From assembly GCA_027257055.1 (NCBI GenBank), contig JAPVLO010000400.1, forward strand, positions 558,001 to 622,000: DNA of 64,000 nucleotides. The letters run 5' to 3'. Positions within the stretch are counted from its first letter, which is position 1. Every line of letters begins with the position of its first letter. The notes under the pieces were generated by a model. That model was not told the origin of the DNA. It ran no database searches and was given only the letters and a program-made list of their open reading frames with translations. Source of the DNA: Cephalopachus bancanus. Taxonomy: Eukaryota; Chordata; Mammalia; Primates; Tarsiidae. Both the position numbers and the translations under genes were made by a program. This document shows positions 1 through 11,640 of the stretch, piece by piece.

Positions 1-131
1 GAATGATGTTCAGTCGAGGCTGCAGCCTCTGGAATCGAGGGAGTACAAGAGAGAAAGGCTCTGACCTTTCTCAGCCAAGAAAGAATTCCTGAATCTCACT
101 GTCATCAGAGAATTACAAATTACTGAGCTAA

Positions 132-430
132 GGCTGGGTGCGGTGCCTCATGCCTATAACCCCAGCACTTTGAAAGGCCAAGGCAGAATTGCTCGAGCCC
201 AAGAGTTCCAGACCAGCCTGGGCAACATAGCAAGATCTCATCTCTACAAAAAATTTAAAAATTAGCCGGGCGTGGTGGCACACATCTGTAGCACCAGCTA
301 CTCAGGAGGCCAAGGTGGAAGGATTGCCTGAATCCAGGAGGTCGAGGCTGCGATGAGCCATAAGCCTGCCACTGCACTCCAGCCTAGGCAACAGAGTGAG
401 ACCCTAACTCAAAAATAAAAATAAAAATTG
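132..430 (+). mobile_element. Old Alu (AluJ-like), full dimer
   Basis: Left arm GGCTGGGTGCGGTGCCTCA, A-rich linker, right arm with AGCCGGGCGTGGTGGC, and a decayed AAATAAAA tail. It differs from the young Alus of the window by keeping the ancestral ACAAAAAATTTAAAAATTAG linker, so it predates them. Confidence 0.9.
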
Positions 431-739
431 CTTAGCTAAACTCTAGGCCTGGGTCCCCTACACTCCAATCTGAGTTTCTACACAAACACACACACCCCTA
501 CTCACACAAATGATGGCAGTTTTGAGATGTCCACCTGTGTGGGCCTGAGTGGTCTCTGAATAGCAGTATAAGATCACAAGATGCCAAGCCCAGTGGGTGG
601 GGAAACCAAGTTCCCAGCACAGTGGATAAAAGAATGGTGATGAACAAGATCCCTCTTCCCCACCCAGTCTATGACCACACTTCAGACTCAGGAAAGAGAT
701 GAGGGGAAAAATCAATGCTGAGAAAGAGTCAGGTTTCAG

Positions 740-955
740 GTGAGGCCCAGGAGTGGAAGTTTTGGAGTCAGATTTGGGTTTGAATCCAACGTTGCTTTCC
801 TTGGATAGTATCTTTGACCTCCCTGAGCCTGCATGCCCTGCCCTATAAAATGGTTCTTGTGAAAATTAAATAATACGGCATACATAAAGTGCTCAGCACA
901 GCACCTGGCATATGGTAATTATTCTGTCAACAGTAGCTATTATCATCACCATTAG
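740..955 (+). mobile_element. MIR SINE fragment
   Basis: MIR core features: TTTGAATCC near 780, CCTATAAAATGG, and the 3' part AAAGTGCTCAGCACAGCACCTGG followed by a decayed ATTATTATCATC-type tail. Confidence 0.75.
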
Positions 956-1144
956 GTTGGGTCCTGTGGAGGTATCACCTGATACACAAGATGTGACCCA
1001 GTTTCCTTTGCCTAACTGGATGGGTGACCACACTTCTACCCAAACTGAGTGTTGGGAGAAGAGGGAAGGTACAGCAGTAAAAGGACTTCCTTGTTGAGGA
1101 CCAATGTTTTGAAGACAAATTTTTTTAATTGTAAAGATGTGGGG

Positions 1145-1437
1145 AAAGCCGGGCTCGGTGGCTCAGCCTGTAATCCCGCGCCTTTGGGAGGCTGAGGTGA
1201 GTGGATTGCCTGAGCCTGCGGGTTCGAGACCCGCCTGGGCAGCGAGACCTCATCTCTACAATAAATCAAAAAATCAGCCGGGCGTGGTAGCGCATGCCTG
1301 TAATTCCGGCTACTTGGAAGGCTGAGGTGGAAGGATCGCCGGAGCCCAGCAGGTCGAGGTTGCGGTGGCCGGAAGCGGCCACTGCACTCCAGTCTGGGCG
1401 ACAGAGTGAGACACCAACTCAAAAAAAAAAAAAAAAA
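1145..1437 (+). mobile_element. Alu, young tarsier-type subfamily, full length
   Basis: Starts AAAGCCGGGCTCGGTGGCTC, has the AATAAATCAAAAAATCAG linker and ends in an A-run. The target duplication AAAGATGTGGGG flanks it at 1133-1144 and 1438-1449, placing the insertion within the 3' end of an older L1. Confidence 0.95.
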
Positions 1438-1771
1438 AAAGATGTGGGGTACAATTCAGGGTTGACTATACAAATGGTCATTATGCAGGTACCCTTGTTG
1501 ATGAGGTGTGCCCTGCCTCTTCCAGCAGAATCCTACTACTGCCAATCCCACCCTCCACCCCCTGCCCCTAGCAATTTCCCATTCCTTTTCTTATAGTGTT
1601 ACGATAATTGCTCAAGGTCCACTTATGAGTAAGAACATGTGATACTCAGTTCTTTGTTTCTGTGATAGATCACTCAGTATTATAGACTCTAAGTCTATCC
1701 AAGTTACTGTGAAGTTCATAATTTTGTCCTTCTTCATGGCTGCGTAATATTCCATTGTGTATATGTACCAC

Positions 1772-2044
1772 TTTTTTTTCTCTTTTTTTGAGTTGGAGTC
1801 AAATGCAGTGGCCGCTCCCGGCCACCGCAGCCTCAACCTGCTGGGTTCTGGTGATCCTTCTGCCTCAGCCTTCCAAGTAGCTGGAACTACAGGCACGCGC
1901 TACCATGCCCGGCTGATTTTTTGATTTATTGTAAAGATGAGGTCTCGCCTGCCCAGACGGGTCTTGAACCCGCGGGCTCAGGCAATCCACTCACCTCAGC
2001 CTCCCAAAGGCGTGGGATTACAGGCTGAGCCACCGAGCCCGGCT
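1772..2044 (-). mobile_element. Alu, young subfamily, inserted in L1
   Basis: Reverse-strand Alu with T-run at the left and CCACCGAGCCCGGCT at the right. About 30 bases near the A-tail side of the right arm are missing (GAGTTGGAGTC joins directly to AAATGCAGTGG). It splits L1 ORF2 sequence. Confidence 0.92.
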
Positions 2045-2151
2045 TACATTTTTTTAATCTAGTCCTCTTCCGATGAGCTGTACTGTTGGTTCCATGTTTT
2101 TGCTATTGTGAACAATGCTGCAGTAAACATGAGTGTCCAGTTATCTTTTTC

Positions 2152-2510
2152 TTAATTTTTTTATTTTTTTAAATTTATTTATTTATTATAACGATGCGGT
2201 GTACAATTCAGGGTTAAGTATACAAACATTGATCATGCAGATACCCTTGTTGATGAGGAATGCCCCTCCCTCCCCTAGCAGTTTCCCTCAACTGCCAGTC
2301 CCGCCCCGGCGCCGACAGTTTTCCACCACTGCCAATGGCTTTTTTATAGCATTATAATTGTTCAAGGTCACCTTATGAGTGAGGACATATGGACCTCAGA
2401 TCTTTGTTTCTGTGATAAATCACTGAGTATGATAGTCTCCAAATCCATCCAATTTGCTGCAGAGTCCATATATTTGTCCTTCTTTATGGCTGCGTAATAT
2501 TCCATTGTGT
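2152..2510 (-). mobile_element. 5'-truncated L1 3' end nested in another L1
   Basis: T-rich left end, then GGTGTACAATTCAGGGTT and the pyrimidine-rich 3'UTR reversed. The reverse reading of ORF2 terminates at 2368-2370 after MEYYAAIKKDKYM. The interrupted host L1 continues at TGATTCTGTTG, about 2511. Confidence 0.82.
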
Positions 2511-2769
2511 GATTCTGTTGTGTGAGTGATTTCAGTTCCTCCAGGTATATTCCCAGTGGGGGGATTGTGGGGTCAATTTTTGGAAGGAAGTTCAATTTTT
2601 AGATCTTTTAGGAATCACCAAACTGTTTTCCACAGAGGTTGTATTAGTTTACACTCCCACCAACAGTGTAGAAGTATTCCTTTTTTCCTGCATCCTCTCC
2701 AGGATCTGTTGTTTTTCGAGTTATTGAGCTGAGAGAGCCAGAATGATGTTCTAGTTCAGGGTTCTGGTC

Positions 2770-2890
2770 TAACAAAGGAGGCTTAATGAAGCGACTTACC
2801 CAAGGTTGCAACTCATGAGGCTCCAGCAGGGTTGGGTCCACACGCAGGCTCTGCGTCAGCCCACTGCTCTGTCTGTGCCACCACATCACC
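2770..2890 (+). mobile_element. MIR-like fragment
   Basis: GAAGCGACTTACCCAAGGTTGCAACTCATGAGG resembles the 'cttgcccaaggtcacacagc' segment of MIR, in the + reading. Decayed, moderate support. Confidence 0.5.
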
Positions 2891-3824
2891 AGGGAATGGG
2901 TACTTTGGTTAAAGACACTGCCTCTCTAATATGCTCCCATGACAATGTTGTACCTCTTCGGGGGATGGGGAATCTTTGCCAAGGTATAAACCAGTTGGAC
3001 AACAGTGGGACATTAAAAAGGCAAATGTTCCTTGTGTCTTTCTAGAGCTGGTACAAATATAGAGTGAGGGACAGGGATGAGGTTCCGGGTGAAGTCACCC
3101 AAACCTCGAAGCCATGACCCCAGACTTTCAAATACAGGATGGGTCAAATTCTGCTCCCAAAGGCTACATTTTCACCTTGACCATGGCACCATCATAAAAC
3201 AGGTCAGAAACCAGCCTAATGTTTCTAGCAAAAGAATGGGGTCTTTGTGGATAATTTAAAATTGTGGTCTAACTGGAAATGTCAGTTTTACTTGCAAGAG
3301 GCTGTATCTCTTAATAATTTCTTGGTCCTTTGATGTAGTTTGAATCATGAGTCCATGACAAGGACAGAGCTGCATGTTGCAGGGCTGTCTCTGGCCTTGG
3401 TGCCAGAACTCCAGCAATGACAAAATAACCTGAGGAAGGGAGGCATAGGGTTTAGCCCCGCACAAAACAGGAGAGGATCCTCTGCCAAGAGAAAGGCCAT
3501 TGTAGCCCATGTTTGGAGTGGAAAGACAGGGTCAGCTTGGCATTAGGAAGGCCTCATAGAGATGGAACCAAATCCAGATCGATAATGGATTCTGTAAGAG
3601 ACTGGCCAGCAAGTCTCACCACCTGCCAACTTCATAACCAGACTTCATGGCCCCTCAGATTTAACTCCCACACCTTTGCCAAGATCTGCCGAGAAGTCCA
3701 AGGCAAGTAGCCACTCGGAATTTCAGGTTCCCATCGTGCCAATTAGGGGTGTATGGTCGCTTATCTTAAGCCAAGCTGGCAACATTCCTTGAAACCCCCA
3801 GACAATCGTTTTCTACTGTCTCAG
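2891..3824. other. No gene or repeat recognised
   Basis: About 0.9 kb of unique-looking sequence with short open frames on both strands, none resembling a known protein or having splice-framed exons. Confidence 0.5.
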
Positions 3825-4010
3825 TTATGCACACAATAAGAACAATAATGATAATAACAATCACAAAATGCTATGTCCAGGAACTATGTTAACTGCCAGT
3901 GCAATTAATTGTCACTGGTAAGTAGTATATTGTTATCATTCTCCATTATACAGAATATCAAAACAGAAAGGGGTTAAAGAGCATGATCGATGTCACCCAG
4001 CTCTTTTGCA
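3825..4010 (-). mobile_element. MIR fragment
   Basis: AACAATAATGATAATAACAATC, then an AACTATGTTAACTGCCA and TCTCCATTATACAGA order recalls the 'ctattattatccccattttacaga' segment. The neighbouring GATGTCACCCAGCTC matches the 'aaggtcacacagct' box. Orientation is uncertain. Confidence 0.5.
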
Positions 4011-4084
4011 GAGCCTTTTTCGAAAATTAAAATTCTGTGCTTTTCTGCACCTCTTGATAGGTCGTGCCTTAGAGTTCACTTTTC

Positions 4085-4377
4085 TTTTTTTTTTTTTTTG
4101 AGCTGGAGTCTCACTCTGTCACCTAGACTGGAGTGCAGTGGCTGCTCCCAGCCACCTCAGCTTCAACCTGCTGGGCTCCGGCAATCCTTCCGCCTCAGCC
4201 TTCCAAGTAGCCGGAACAACAGGCGTGCGCTACCACGCCCAGCTAATTTTTTTGATTTATTGTAGAGACAAGTTCTCTCCATGTTGCCAGGCGGGTCTTG
4301 AACCTGCAGGCTCAGGCAATCCACTCGCCTTGGCTTCCAAAGTGCTGGGATTACAGGCTGAGCCACCAAGCCCGGCC
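4085..4377 (-). mobile_element. Alu, young subfamily, full length
   Basis: T-run followed by GAGCTGGAGTCTCACTCTGTC and ending at CACCAAGCCCGGCC. A perfect 14-base target duplication AGAGTTCACTTTTC flanks it (4071-4084 and 4378-4391). Confidence 0.96.
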
Positions 4378-4699
4378 AGAGTTCACTTTTCACAACAAAC
4401 AATTGGGCCGACTTGCTTGGCCTAGGGACTAGATTATATTTTAAAATATCGAGCTGGGATCCTGTCTTATTCTTCCAGTGTGTGTGTAAACACACACGGA
4501 GATGCTCCAGCTCCTGGTGGACAGTCCTGAGACCTTCTCTATGCTGCCTGGTGGCATTGAGTCCCTGTGGCCTGCAGCCATGACTTGTCCCTTCCTCCTA
4601 CTTTCCAGAATCACCCCCCAAATAGACTACTGCATCCAAGTCCTTACCTTCAGCTCTGCTTTGGGGGAACCCAATTAAGACTATGTGCGTGTATATATT

Positions 4700-4925
4700 T
4701 TTAAATTGCCTAACATTTACTGAGCTCTCATTAGGTGCCAAGCACCATGCTAAGTGATTTGCCTGAATTGCCTTTTAAAAGAATCCTCAGAATAACTCAT
4801 CATTCTATTCCCAGTTTACCTACGAGAAAACCGAGACCTGGAAAGATTAAGGAACTTGTCCAAGGACCCATCCATTGAGTGGCAGAGTTTAGTTCATGCT
4901 TTTAACCTCTATTTAAGCTGTCTCT
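4700..4925 (+). mobile_element. MIR SINE
   Basis: TTACTGAGCTCTCATTAGGTGCCAAGCAC, CTATTCCCAGTTTACC and GGAACTTGTCCAAGG reproduce the successive MIR boxes in order. Confidence 0.82.
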
Positions 4926-6599
4926 CCCTCCTGATCATAGAATTAGTTGTCTAGAAGTTTCTACAAAGGACTTAGTCCTTCAAATTAAGGCTCTGTAAAA
5001 AAAAAATTAAAATTACCATCTTCATACAATATTTCAGGGAAATCTCTGCCACGACTTTCCCCAAATGCCCAACTCAAAATCATCCTGTAGCAAAGGAAGT
5101 TCATGCTCCATGACCATTTTTAAAAAATGAGTTACTTGGCTTGACAGGTGTACAAAACATCTAAAACTAGGACTGACCTCAAATCTAGGACTTGTGATTG
5201 TCTTATCATTATCTAACAATGGCAGTTAGTTGACCATATTGGAAATGCAAATACCTCTCCCAAGCATCAGGATAGTATTAAACAGGCTGCTTTTTCTCTG
5301 GGCGGGGGGAGAATAAAAAAAGAAAGAAATCTTTTTATACAAAGTAAAAATGGCCTTTAAGAGAATGTGGCTCCTACATACAGCACCTGTTCTCTGAGAG
5401 ATCCATAGGCCTTTGAAATTCTCTTTCTCATTAACGGCCATACTCTATTACTAGATTTATATTTTTTCTACAATCAAAGAGAAATAAAATTTTAATGACC
5501 ATTTTCTACCTAATTTAACTCAGCTGCTACTGTGTTTCTGGTAAACCTTTCCCCTTATGCCCTTCAAACATTTTCTTCTTCAAAAACTGCCATAAGAAGA
5601 GGATTGAAGGCAGCGTCGGGGTGAGAGGTGAGCTGAGGGGAGGAAAGCCTGTTAGCTATGTTTCCAGGGAAAGATGGAGAAATGAGGGAACCTCGCCTAT
5701 ACTGACCTCACAGAGCAGCAGGAAAACACCCAGCCAGGGTCCATGGAGGGGAAATCTCCAAAGGAAGCCCCAGATTCACCTGATCAAACAGCCTTGACAT
5801 CTGAGAAAAGTCACCAAGGGAGAGACTGAAGTGGAAGGAATTCAAAGAAACCCTGAGAAAGGTCATCACTGTCATTCCCAACCCACCACCCCCCATGGTG
5901 TCTGCTTGTCACAGTGGCCCCCAGTGGCAAGGGGCAGCGGTCGGGTGCTGGCACTGCAGGAGCCGCACCGTTCCCTGCCACCCCTGGGCGCTGGGTCCTG
6001 GGTAGGCCTCCCAGAAAGCAGGAGGGCTGATGAGCACATCAAGAAGCTGCCTCATTGAAGCCAAAGTGATACATCTGTTGATGGTAATTAAATAAATGCC
6101 AGTTGGGCCCTTCTCAGTGTGCTTACTGAAGCAAGTGCCAGAAACATGACGCTCTCCAAGAACCAGAGAGAAATTAGAAACAGAAAGGCGAGCTCCAGGC
6201 GCTTCCCACCCACTCCTTGAAAATTCTTGGCTAAGGAGGCTTCCTCAGAATGGTGAGGCTACGCTTGCTTTCGTGTGTAGCTCTGGCTCGCTTTCCTGTA
6301 GGGTCTTGAGCGAGTCAGTTAACCTTGGCTTCTTCATCTGTCAGGTGAGAAGGCGATACTTGCTCTTTACCTCTCTCCAAGGTGACTTTGGTGTGCAGAG
6401 ACGGGTCTTTCCAGTTGAACTTATTTTTAGGCTGCCTCTTTTCAAAAAAGAGTTGAGGCAATTTACACCAAATGGCGGAGTGGTAAGGTAAATAGAATGG
6501 AGATAAAATGGAGACTGTAAGTAGGTTAATTTTATGAGCTTAACCTGTTCTAGTGGGTGACGGAAATGTAATCAAAAAGTACAAGTTCACAGATGTATT
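4926..6599. other. No gene recognised; repeat-poor stretch
   Basis: 1.7 kb without a clear interspersed repeat. 5880-6060 is GC-rich with a short open frame (CATTCCCAACCCACCACC onward) but no family resemblance, no CpG cluster and no convincing splice framing. Confidence 0.5.
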
Positions 6600-6830
6600 T
6601 TAAATATGTCTCAGTGTATTAGAAAGATCTTTGGACTAGAATGCGGCTTTGAATCTAGTTCTAATATTCATAACTATGTGATCCTTGGCAGGTTATGTAA
6701 TCATCTTGAGCTTCATTTACCTTGTCTATAATAAGACATACAATGCGAAGATAATGAAGGATTAATGTGATAAATATATACAAAAGCACCTAGACTGGTG
6801 GCTGGCCCACAGTAGTGCTTTATAAACCCA
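6600..6830 (-). mobile_element. MIR fragment
   Basis: TTGAATCTAGTTCTAAT, TATGTGATCCTTGGCAGGTTA, CCTTGTCTATAATAAGAC and CAAAAGCACCTAGACTGGTGG follow the order of the MIR complement. Confidence 0.7.
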
Positions 6831-6832
6831 CC

Positions 6833-6979
6833 CTCCTTCCTTCCTTCCTTCCTTCCTTCCTTCCTTCCTTTCCCTTCCTTCCTTCCTTCCTTCCCGTCTT
6901 CTTTTCTCTTTATTTCCCTTCCTCCCTCCCTGCTTCCCTCCTACCTCCCCCCTCCTCTCCCTCCCTCCCTTCCTTTCTT
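6833..6979 (+). repeat. (CCTT)n microsatellite and long polypyrimidine tract
   Basis: CCTT units from 6833 grade into CCCT/CTTT units without almost any purine for about 147 bases. An Alu has inserted at its right end, and CTTCCTTCC continues after it at 7267. Confidence 0.95.
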
Positions 6980-7266
6980 TTTTTGTTTTTTTGAGTTGGA
7001 GTCTCACTCTGTCACCCAGACTGGAGTGCAGTGGCCGCTTCCGGCCACCGCAGACTCAACCTGCTGGGCTCCGGCGATCCTTCCGCCTCAGCCTTCTGAG
7101 TAGCCGGAATTACAGGCATGCACTACCACGCCCGGCTGATGTTTTGATTTATTGTAGAAATGAGGTCTCGCTGCCCAGGCGGGTCTCGAACCCGCAGGCT
7201 CAGGCAATCCACTCACCTCAGCCTCCCAAAGGCACGGGATTACAGGCTGAGCCACCGAGCCCGGCT
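6980..7266 (-). mobile_element. Alu, young subfamily, inserted in the pyrimidine tract
   Basis: GAGTTGGAGTCTCACTCTGTC through CCACCGAGCCCGGCT, flanked on both sides by CCTT-rich sequence, so the exact target duplication cannot be separated from the microsatellite. Confidence 0.93.
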
Positions 7267-7949
7267 CCTTCCTTCCTTTTTAAAAAAAATTTATTTTCAT
7301 GTTAAATAAGAAAGTCTTCAGAAAAACCTCTCACATTAATTGATTAGTGGGTTAGAGAAGAATTTCTGGGAATGAGAAAGAGTTTGAAATTACGAAAGGA
7401 AGAGAGCCTTGCATGCAGGGAGTGACACATTTTCTAAATGGGAAATGACTCTATTAACTAATCCAAAGTCACCAGATAAGTCTCTTAAATTCTCTGAGTC
7501 TTGTTTTTATTATCGGAGTGTGGAATTAATAAGATGGGTTCTCCCCTATGTATCGCTCTCTCTTTGGGAGATCTGGGGAGGTAGAAAAGGGCATGCGGGG
7601 AGTATGTTTTTTCCACATAAAGCTAAGAAGACCAGAGCCATGGTTTTGGTGGACCGAGGAGACACAAGGGGACAGTGGCTCCAGCTTGAGGCTGCTTTGG
7701 GAGACATGGAACAGGCACAGGGAGGAGGATATCTGCACATTGACCTCTAACCAATTACAAAATAAAGATGACAAATGCAATTCTCTTTTACTCTCTGAAG
7801 TCATGTGGGTATGTCCATGCAGGTGGGATGAGGTGTCTGAAAGGTAACCAGCAGCAAGTATTGCAGGCAACCAGTAACATCCAGGGATGTCCAGTATCAG
7901 GAAACAGGGTCATGGATACAAGGCTAGCAACTGGGGCAAAACTTTTCAA

Positions 7950-8555
<606 letters not shown>

Positions 8556-8829
8556 GAACAGAGAAAGAATTGGGGGGTCTTTCAAAGTGCGTTCCAGGGT
8601 AAAAACATGGTAGTAAGAAGCCAGTTAAGTATAAGGCCAGAGCCCAATGAGCAGTGAAACTTGGTCCCAAGTCCCCCAGATCCTTCCTACCTGTGAAGAA
8701 TGTTGGGATTCTGAGCCCAGGCTGGATCTGAGCTCACATGGATGGGGTAAATGATTTGAAAAGCGTGATGCTAAGTGCTAGGCTCTGGCTAGCTATCGGC
8801 CACTAAACTTGGAACATAAGGTTTGACTT

Positions 8830-9000
8830 TTTGGATGCCTCAGTTTTCCCATCTGTAAAATGGAAATAATAATAGTACCCTATAATAATAACAGCCTCCT
8901 AGGGCTGTTCTGAAGACTAAATGAGTTAATATAATAAAGTGCTTGGCACAGAAAAAAAAATGCTATACAAAAGTTAGCCATTATTATTGCTGTCATTGTT
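8830..9000 (-). mobile_element. MIR fragment
   Basis: CCTCAGTTTTCCCATCTGTAAAATGG, GGGCTGTTCTGAAGACTAAATGAG and AAAGTGCTTGGCACAG followed by ATTATTATTGC are the classic MIR complement. Confidence 0.85.
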
Positions 9001-9064
9001 GTTATGATCATGACCAGATGTGAGGAGGGCATACTTAGTCCATAGGTCCTTATGATGATACAGC

Positions 9065-9363
9065 TTTTTTTTTTTTTTTTTTTTTGAGTTGGAGTCTCAC
9101 TCTATCACCCAGACTGGAGTGCAGTGGCCGCTCCTGGCCACCGCAGCCTCGACCTGCTGGTTTCCGGCGATCCTTTCACCTCAGGCTTCCAAGTAGCTGG
9201 AATTACAGGCGCACGCTACAACGCCCGGCTAATTTTTTGATTTATTGTAGAGATGTGGTCTCACCAAGTTGCCCAGGCGGGTCTCAAACCCACGGACTCA
9301 GGCAATCCACTCACCTCAGCCTCCCAAGGCATGGGATTACAGGCTGAGCCACCGAGCCCGGCT
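9065..9363 (-). mobile_element. Alu, young subfamily, full length
   Basis: 21-base T-run, GAGTTGGAGTCTCACTC, and CACCGAGCCCGGCT end. No clean target duplication read by eye. Confidence 0.93.
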
Positions 9364-9551
9364 AAAGGATAATGAAGAATTTAATGGGTTCTGACTTCTA
9401 TCTATGGGATTGTAGCTGCTCTAACCTTAACTAGTTAGGAGATGATAATCTGAAGACTACTTATCTACTTGATGTTGAGAAATGCTTTAAGCTACCTTTT
9501 CTGAGAACCTAGGGAAGAGTCAGGATTATAATGGTGCCAAAGGTTGACTTT

Positions 9552-9682
9552 AAAAAAATATATATATAGAATCAGTGTCTCACTATGTTGCCCAGGCTCA
9601 AACTCCTGGCCTCAAGTGGATCTTCCCACCTCGAACTCCTAAAGTGCTGAAATTATAGGTGTGAGCCACCACACCTGGCTCA
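9552..9682 (-). mobile_element. Alu left-arm monomer (FLAM-like), first of two insertions at one site
   Basis: CACTATGTTGCCCAGGCTC through GTGAGCCACCACACCTGGCT is a single left arm with an AATATATATA tail remnant. CCAAAGGTTGACTTT is duplicated on either side (9537-9551 and 9683-9697). Confidence 0.88.
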
Positions 9683-9697
9683 CCAAAGGTTGACTTT

Positions 9698-9793
9698 TTT
9701 TTTTTTTGAATTGGAGTCTCACTCTGTCACCCAGACTGTAGTGCAGTGGCCACTCCCGGCCACTGCAGCCTAGACCTGCTGGGCTCCGGCAAT
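9698..9793 (-). mobile_element. 5'-truncated Alu right arm, second insertion at the same site
   Basis: T-run, GAATTGGAGTCTCACTCTG to CTGGGCTCCGGCAAT, then stops. CAAAGGTTGACTTTT is present at 9684-9698 and again at 9794-9808, so this retrocopy reused the target sequence of the neighbouring monomer. Confidence 0.9.
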
Positions 9794-10009
9794 CAAAGGT
9801 TGACTTTTAAACAAGCATGGGTTTGGGATTTGTTTGCATGGGCATTCAAATAAATCAGAGAGTTTAGTGGTTTAAGGGATGAGGAGATCAATCTTTCTCT
9901 TTCTGCCTTTCCTGTCTGCCTTGTGGGATCCCAGACCTACAGGAGATAAAAGAACATTAAAAGGGCCCTTTAATTATCAAAGGGAAGTTCCTGTGTGTTT
10001 ATTCTTAAT

Positions 10010-10370
10010 CACTTACTTATAAAGCACTTGCTATGTGCCAGGCACACACTGTTCTAATTATAAATATTAACTCATTTAATCCTCAAAATAACCCTGTGAA
10101 GTAGAGCCATTTAAAAAAAAATTTTTTTATTTTAAAGATGTGGGGTATACCATTCAGGGTTAGATATACAAATGTTCATTATGCAGGTATCCTTGTGATG
10201 AGGTGTGCCCCCACTTCCCCTGGCAGTTTCCCACTACTGCCAATCCTGTCCCCCTCTCTCCTTATATAGATGAGAGATCTGAGGTTCAGAGCGGGCAAAC
10301 AATGTGCCCAAGGCCTCACAGTGGCAAGTGGTGAAATCAAGATTGTGAATTCAGGAGCCTAGCTCCTTGT
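10010..10370 (+). mobile_element. MIR split by an L1 3' end
   Basis: Left half: AAGCACTTGCTATGTGCCAGG and TTAACTCATTTAATCCTC to about 10110. Right half from 10265: GATGAGAGATCTGAGGTTCAG, GTGCCCAAGGCCTCACAG. The two halves join in the MIR order. Confidence 0.85.
10112..10262 (-). mobile_element. L1 3'UTR end, 5'-truncated, inside MIR
   Basis: T-run, AAAGATGTGGGGTATACCATTC and the CCCCCACTTCCCCTGGCAG pyrimidine tract, same 3' end as at 1438, 2170, 29620 and 58290. Only about 150 bases long. Confidence 0.85.
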
Positions 10371-11640
10371 ACCCATGGTGGCTGTGCCATTGGCCTCCCA
10401 TTGGCCATTGGCCTGGCCCAGAGTTGATTTTTTTGTCACACTCCGGAAGGTCTAAGTTTGAGTAAATGCACAAGAGGTAAGTAGGCTTCTTCCTGCCCAG
10501 GGTAGGTTGAATGACCTCACCCCCAGTCCCTAAGTCTCCTGCCCAGAGCAGCCTTGCCTCTTTTGCTGGAAGGAAAGGGGCATCCCACAACCACCCAGAT
10601 TCCCAGGCTGTCTTTGAGTGGCCCAGCTTTGGAAGGGAGGTTTCATGCCCCACAGACCTTGAGTTGGGAGGCCAACAGCACAGACCACGGGCACAAGGAT
10701 ACTGCCTACCAGCCGTCAGCTGAGCTCCTAGGGAGCAGTGCCCTGTAACTGGAGGCCCCTCTGCTACACCGTCCTGTCATTTTTCTATTCCCTAGTCCCA
10801 GAACATGCTAACATCTGATTTTCCGTGAAATTTGAGGCCCAGGAGTTTTTCTCCCTTTCTCCAAGTCCCACGAAGCCGATCGAAGTCAGTAAACAGGTCT
10901 GTGCGATCACTGGGCCTTCACAATTGGACAGGCTTTTCTTTCCCCAGATAGAGATAAATGTTGATAACTCAATGATGATAAAAACATTGTAAAGTGTCAA
11001 GCACAGCATGTTTAGTTACAAAAGCTAGGAATAATTGCTTCAACCTTGCTGCTAAGAAAACCAGTTGTTGAGTCCAGGATAATTCTAGTAAGAAATTGGC
11101 ATTTGGGGATTAATTGTTTAGAATGCAATGACTGCTACAACCCAAACTAATGAGAACAGAAGGCAGTTTCCAACTTGAATTTCGGGAATGAAATAGGCTT
11201 TGCCAGGCTGACTGGTACAGAATAGAAGAGCTTTCCTTTTCTTTCTTTCTTTCTTTCCTTCTTTTTTTTTTTTGACCTCAGTATTGGTTGGGTGAAAAAA
11301 TTAGAAAGCATTCTGCAGGAACAGCTTCTGAGAAGACTGGCCAAAAGTCTGTGCAGACGCCTCAGGAAAACTCTTGATTGATTGTTAAAAGCCTAGCTGA
11401 GCTCTTCCTGGAGGCCCTGAGCAGGTTGGGGGCAACAAGGCCAGGGTGAGTCATCGCGAGAGCAGAAGGAGCTGGCTCTGGGCATGAAATCAGGCCTGTT
11501 CCTGCCACTTACCAGCTCTGACCTTCAGCAGGTCACCTCCCCTTTCTCAGTCTGTCCCCCTTTTGCAAAACCAGGATGGAAAGCAGCACTCACTCTAGCC
11601 TCAATGGCTTATCGTGATGATCAAGTGAGAAAATATCTGG
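10371..11640. other. No gene recognised; MIR-like piece near 11500 and a short CTTT run
   Basis: A decayed MIR may lie at 11490-11600 (CTGCCACTTACCAGCTCTGACCTTCAGC, TTTGCAAAACCAGG). A (CTTT)n run is at 11233-11262. The rest is unassigned. Confidence 0.5.

Larger units (their letters stand above)
1119..2735 (-). mobile_element. L1 3' part (ORF2 C-terminus and 3'UTR), antisense, with three later insertions
   Basis: Read on the minus strand, 2735 to 1119 gives L1 ORF2 sequence ending in the TMEYYAAMKKDK region, then a short pyrimidine/purine-rich 3'UTR and an A-tail (T-run at 1120-1126). It is interrupted by an Alu at 1145-1437, an Alu at 1772-2044 and a second L1 end at about 2152-2510. ORF2 text that stops near 2150 resumes after 2510, which proves the nesting. 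The pieces are 5'-truncated and have no coding function. Confidence 0.88.

Noticed and set aside
1036..1422. 128-codon frame ([18 protein letters not shown]...) and its many lookalikes
   Set aside because: Recurring [12 protein letters not shown] / [13 protein letters not shown] / [14 protein letters not shown] texts in many places are the standard translations of Alu in both directions.
5831..6058. GC-rich segment considered as SIAH3 exon 1 or a promoter
   Set aside because: It contains no frame resembling the SIAH3 N-terminus, few CpGs and no core-promoter signals.
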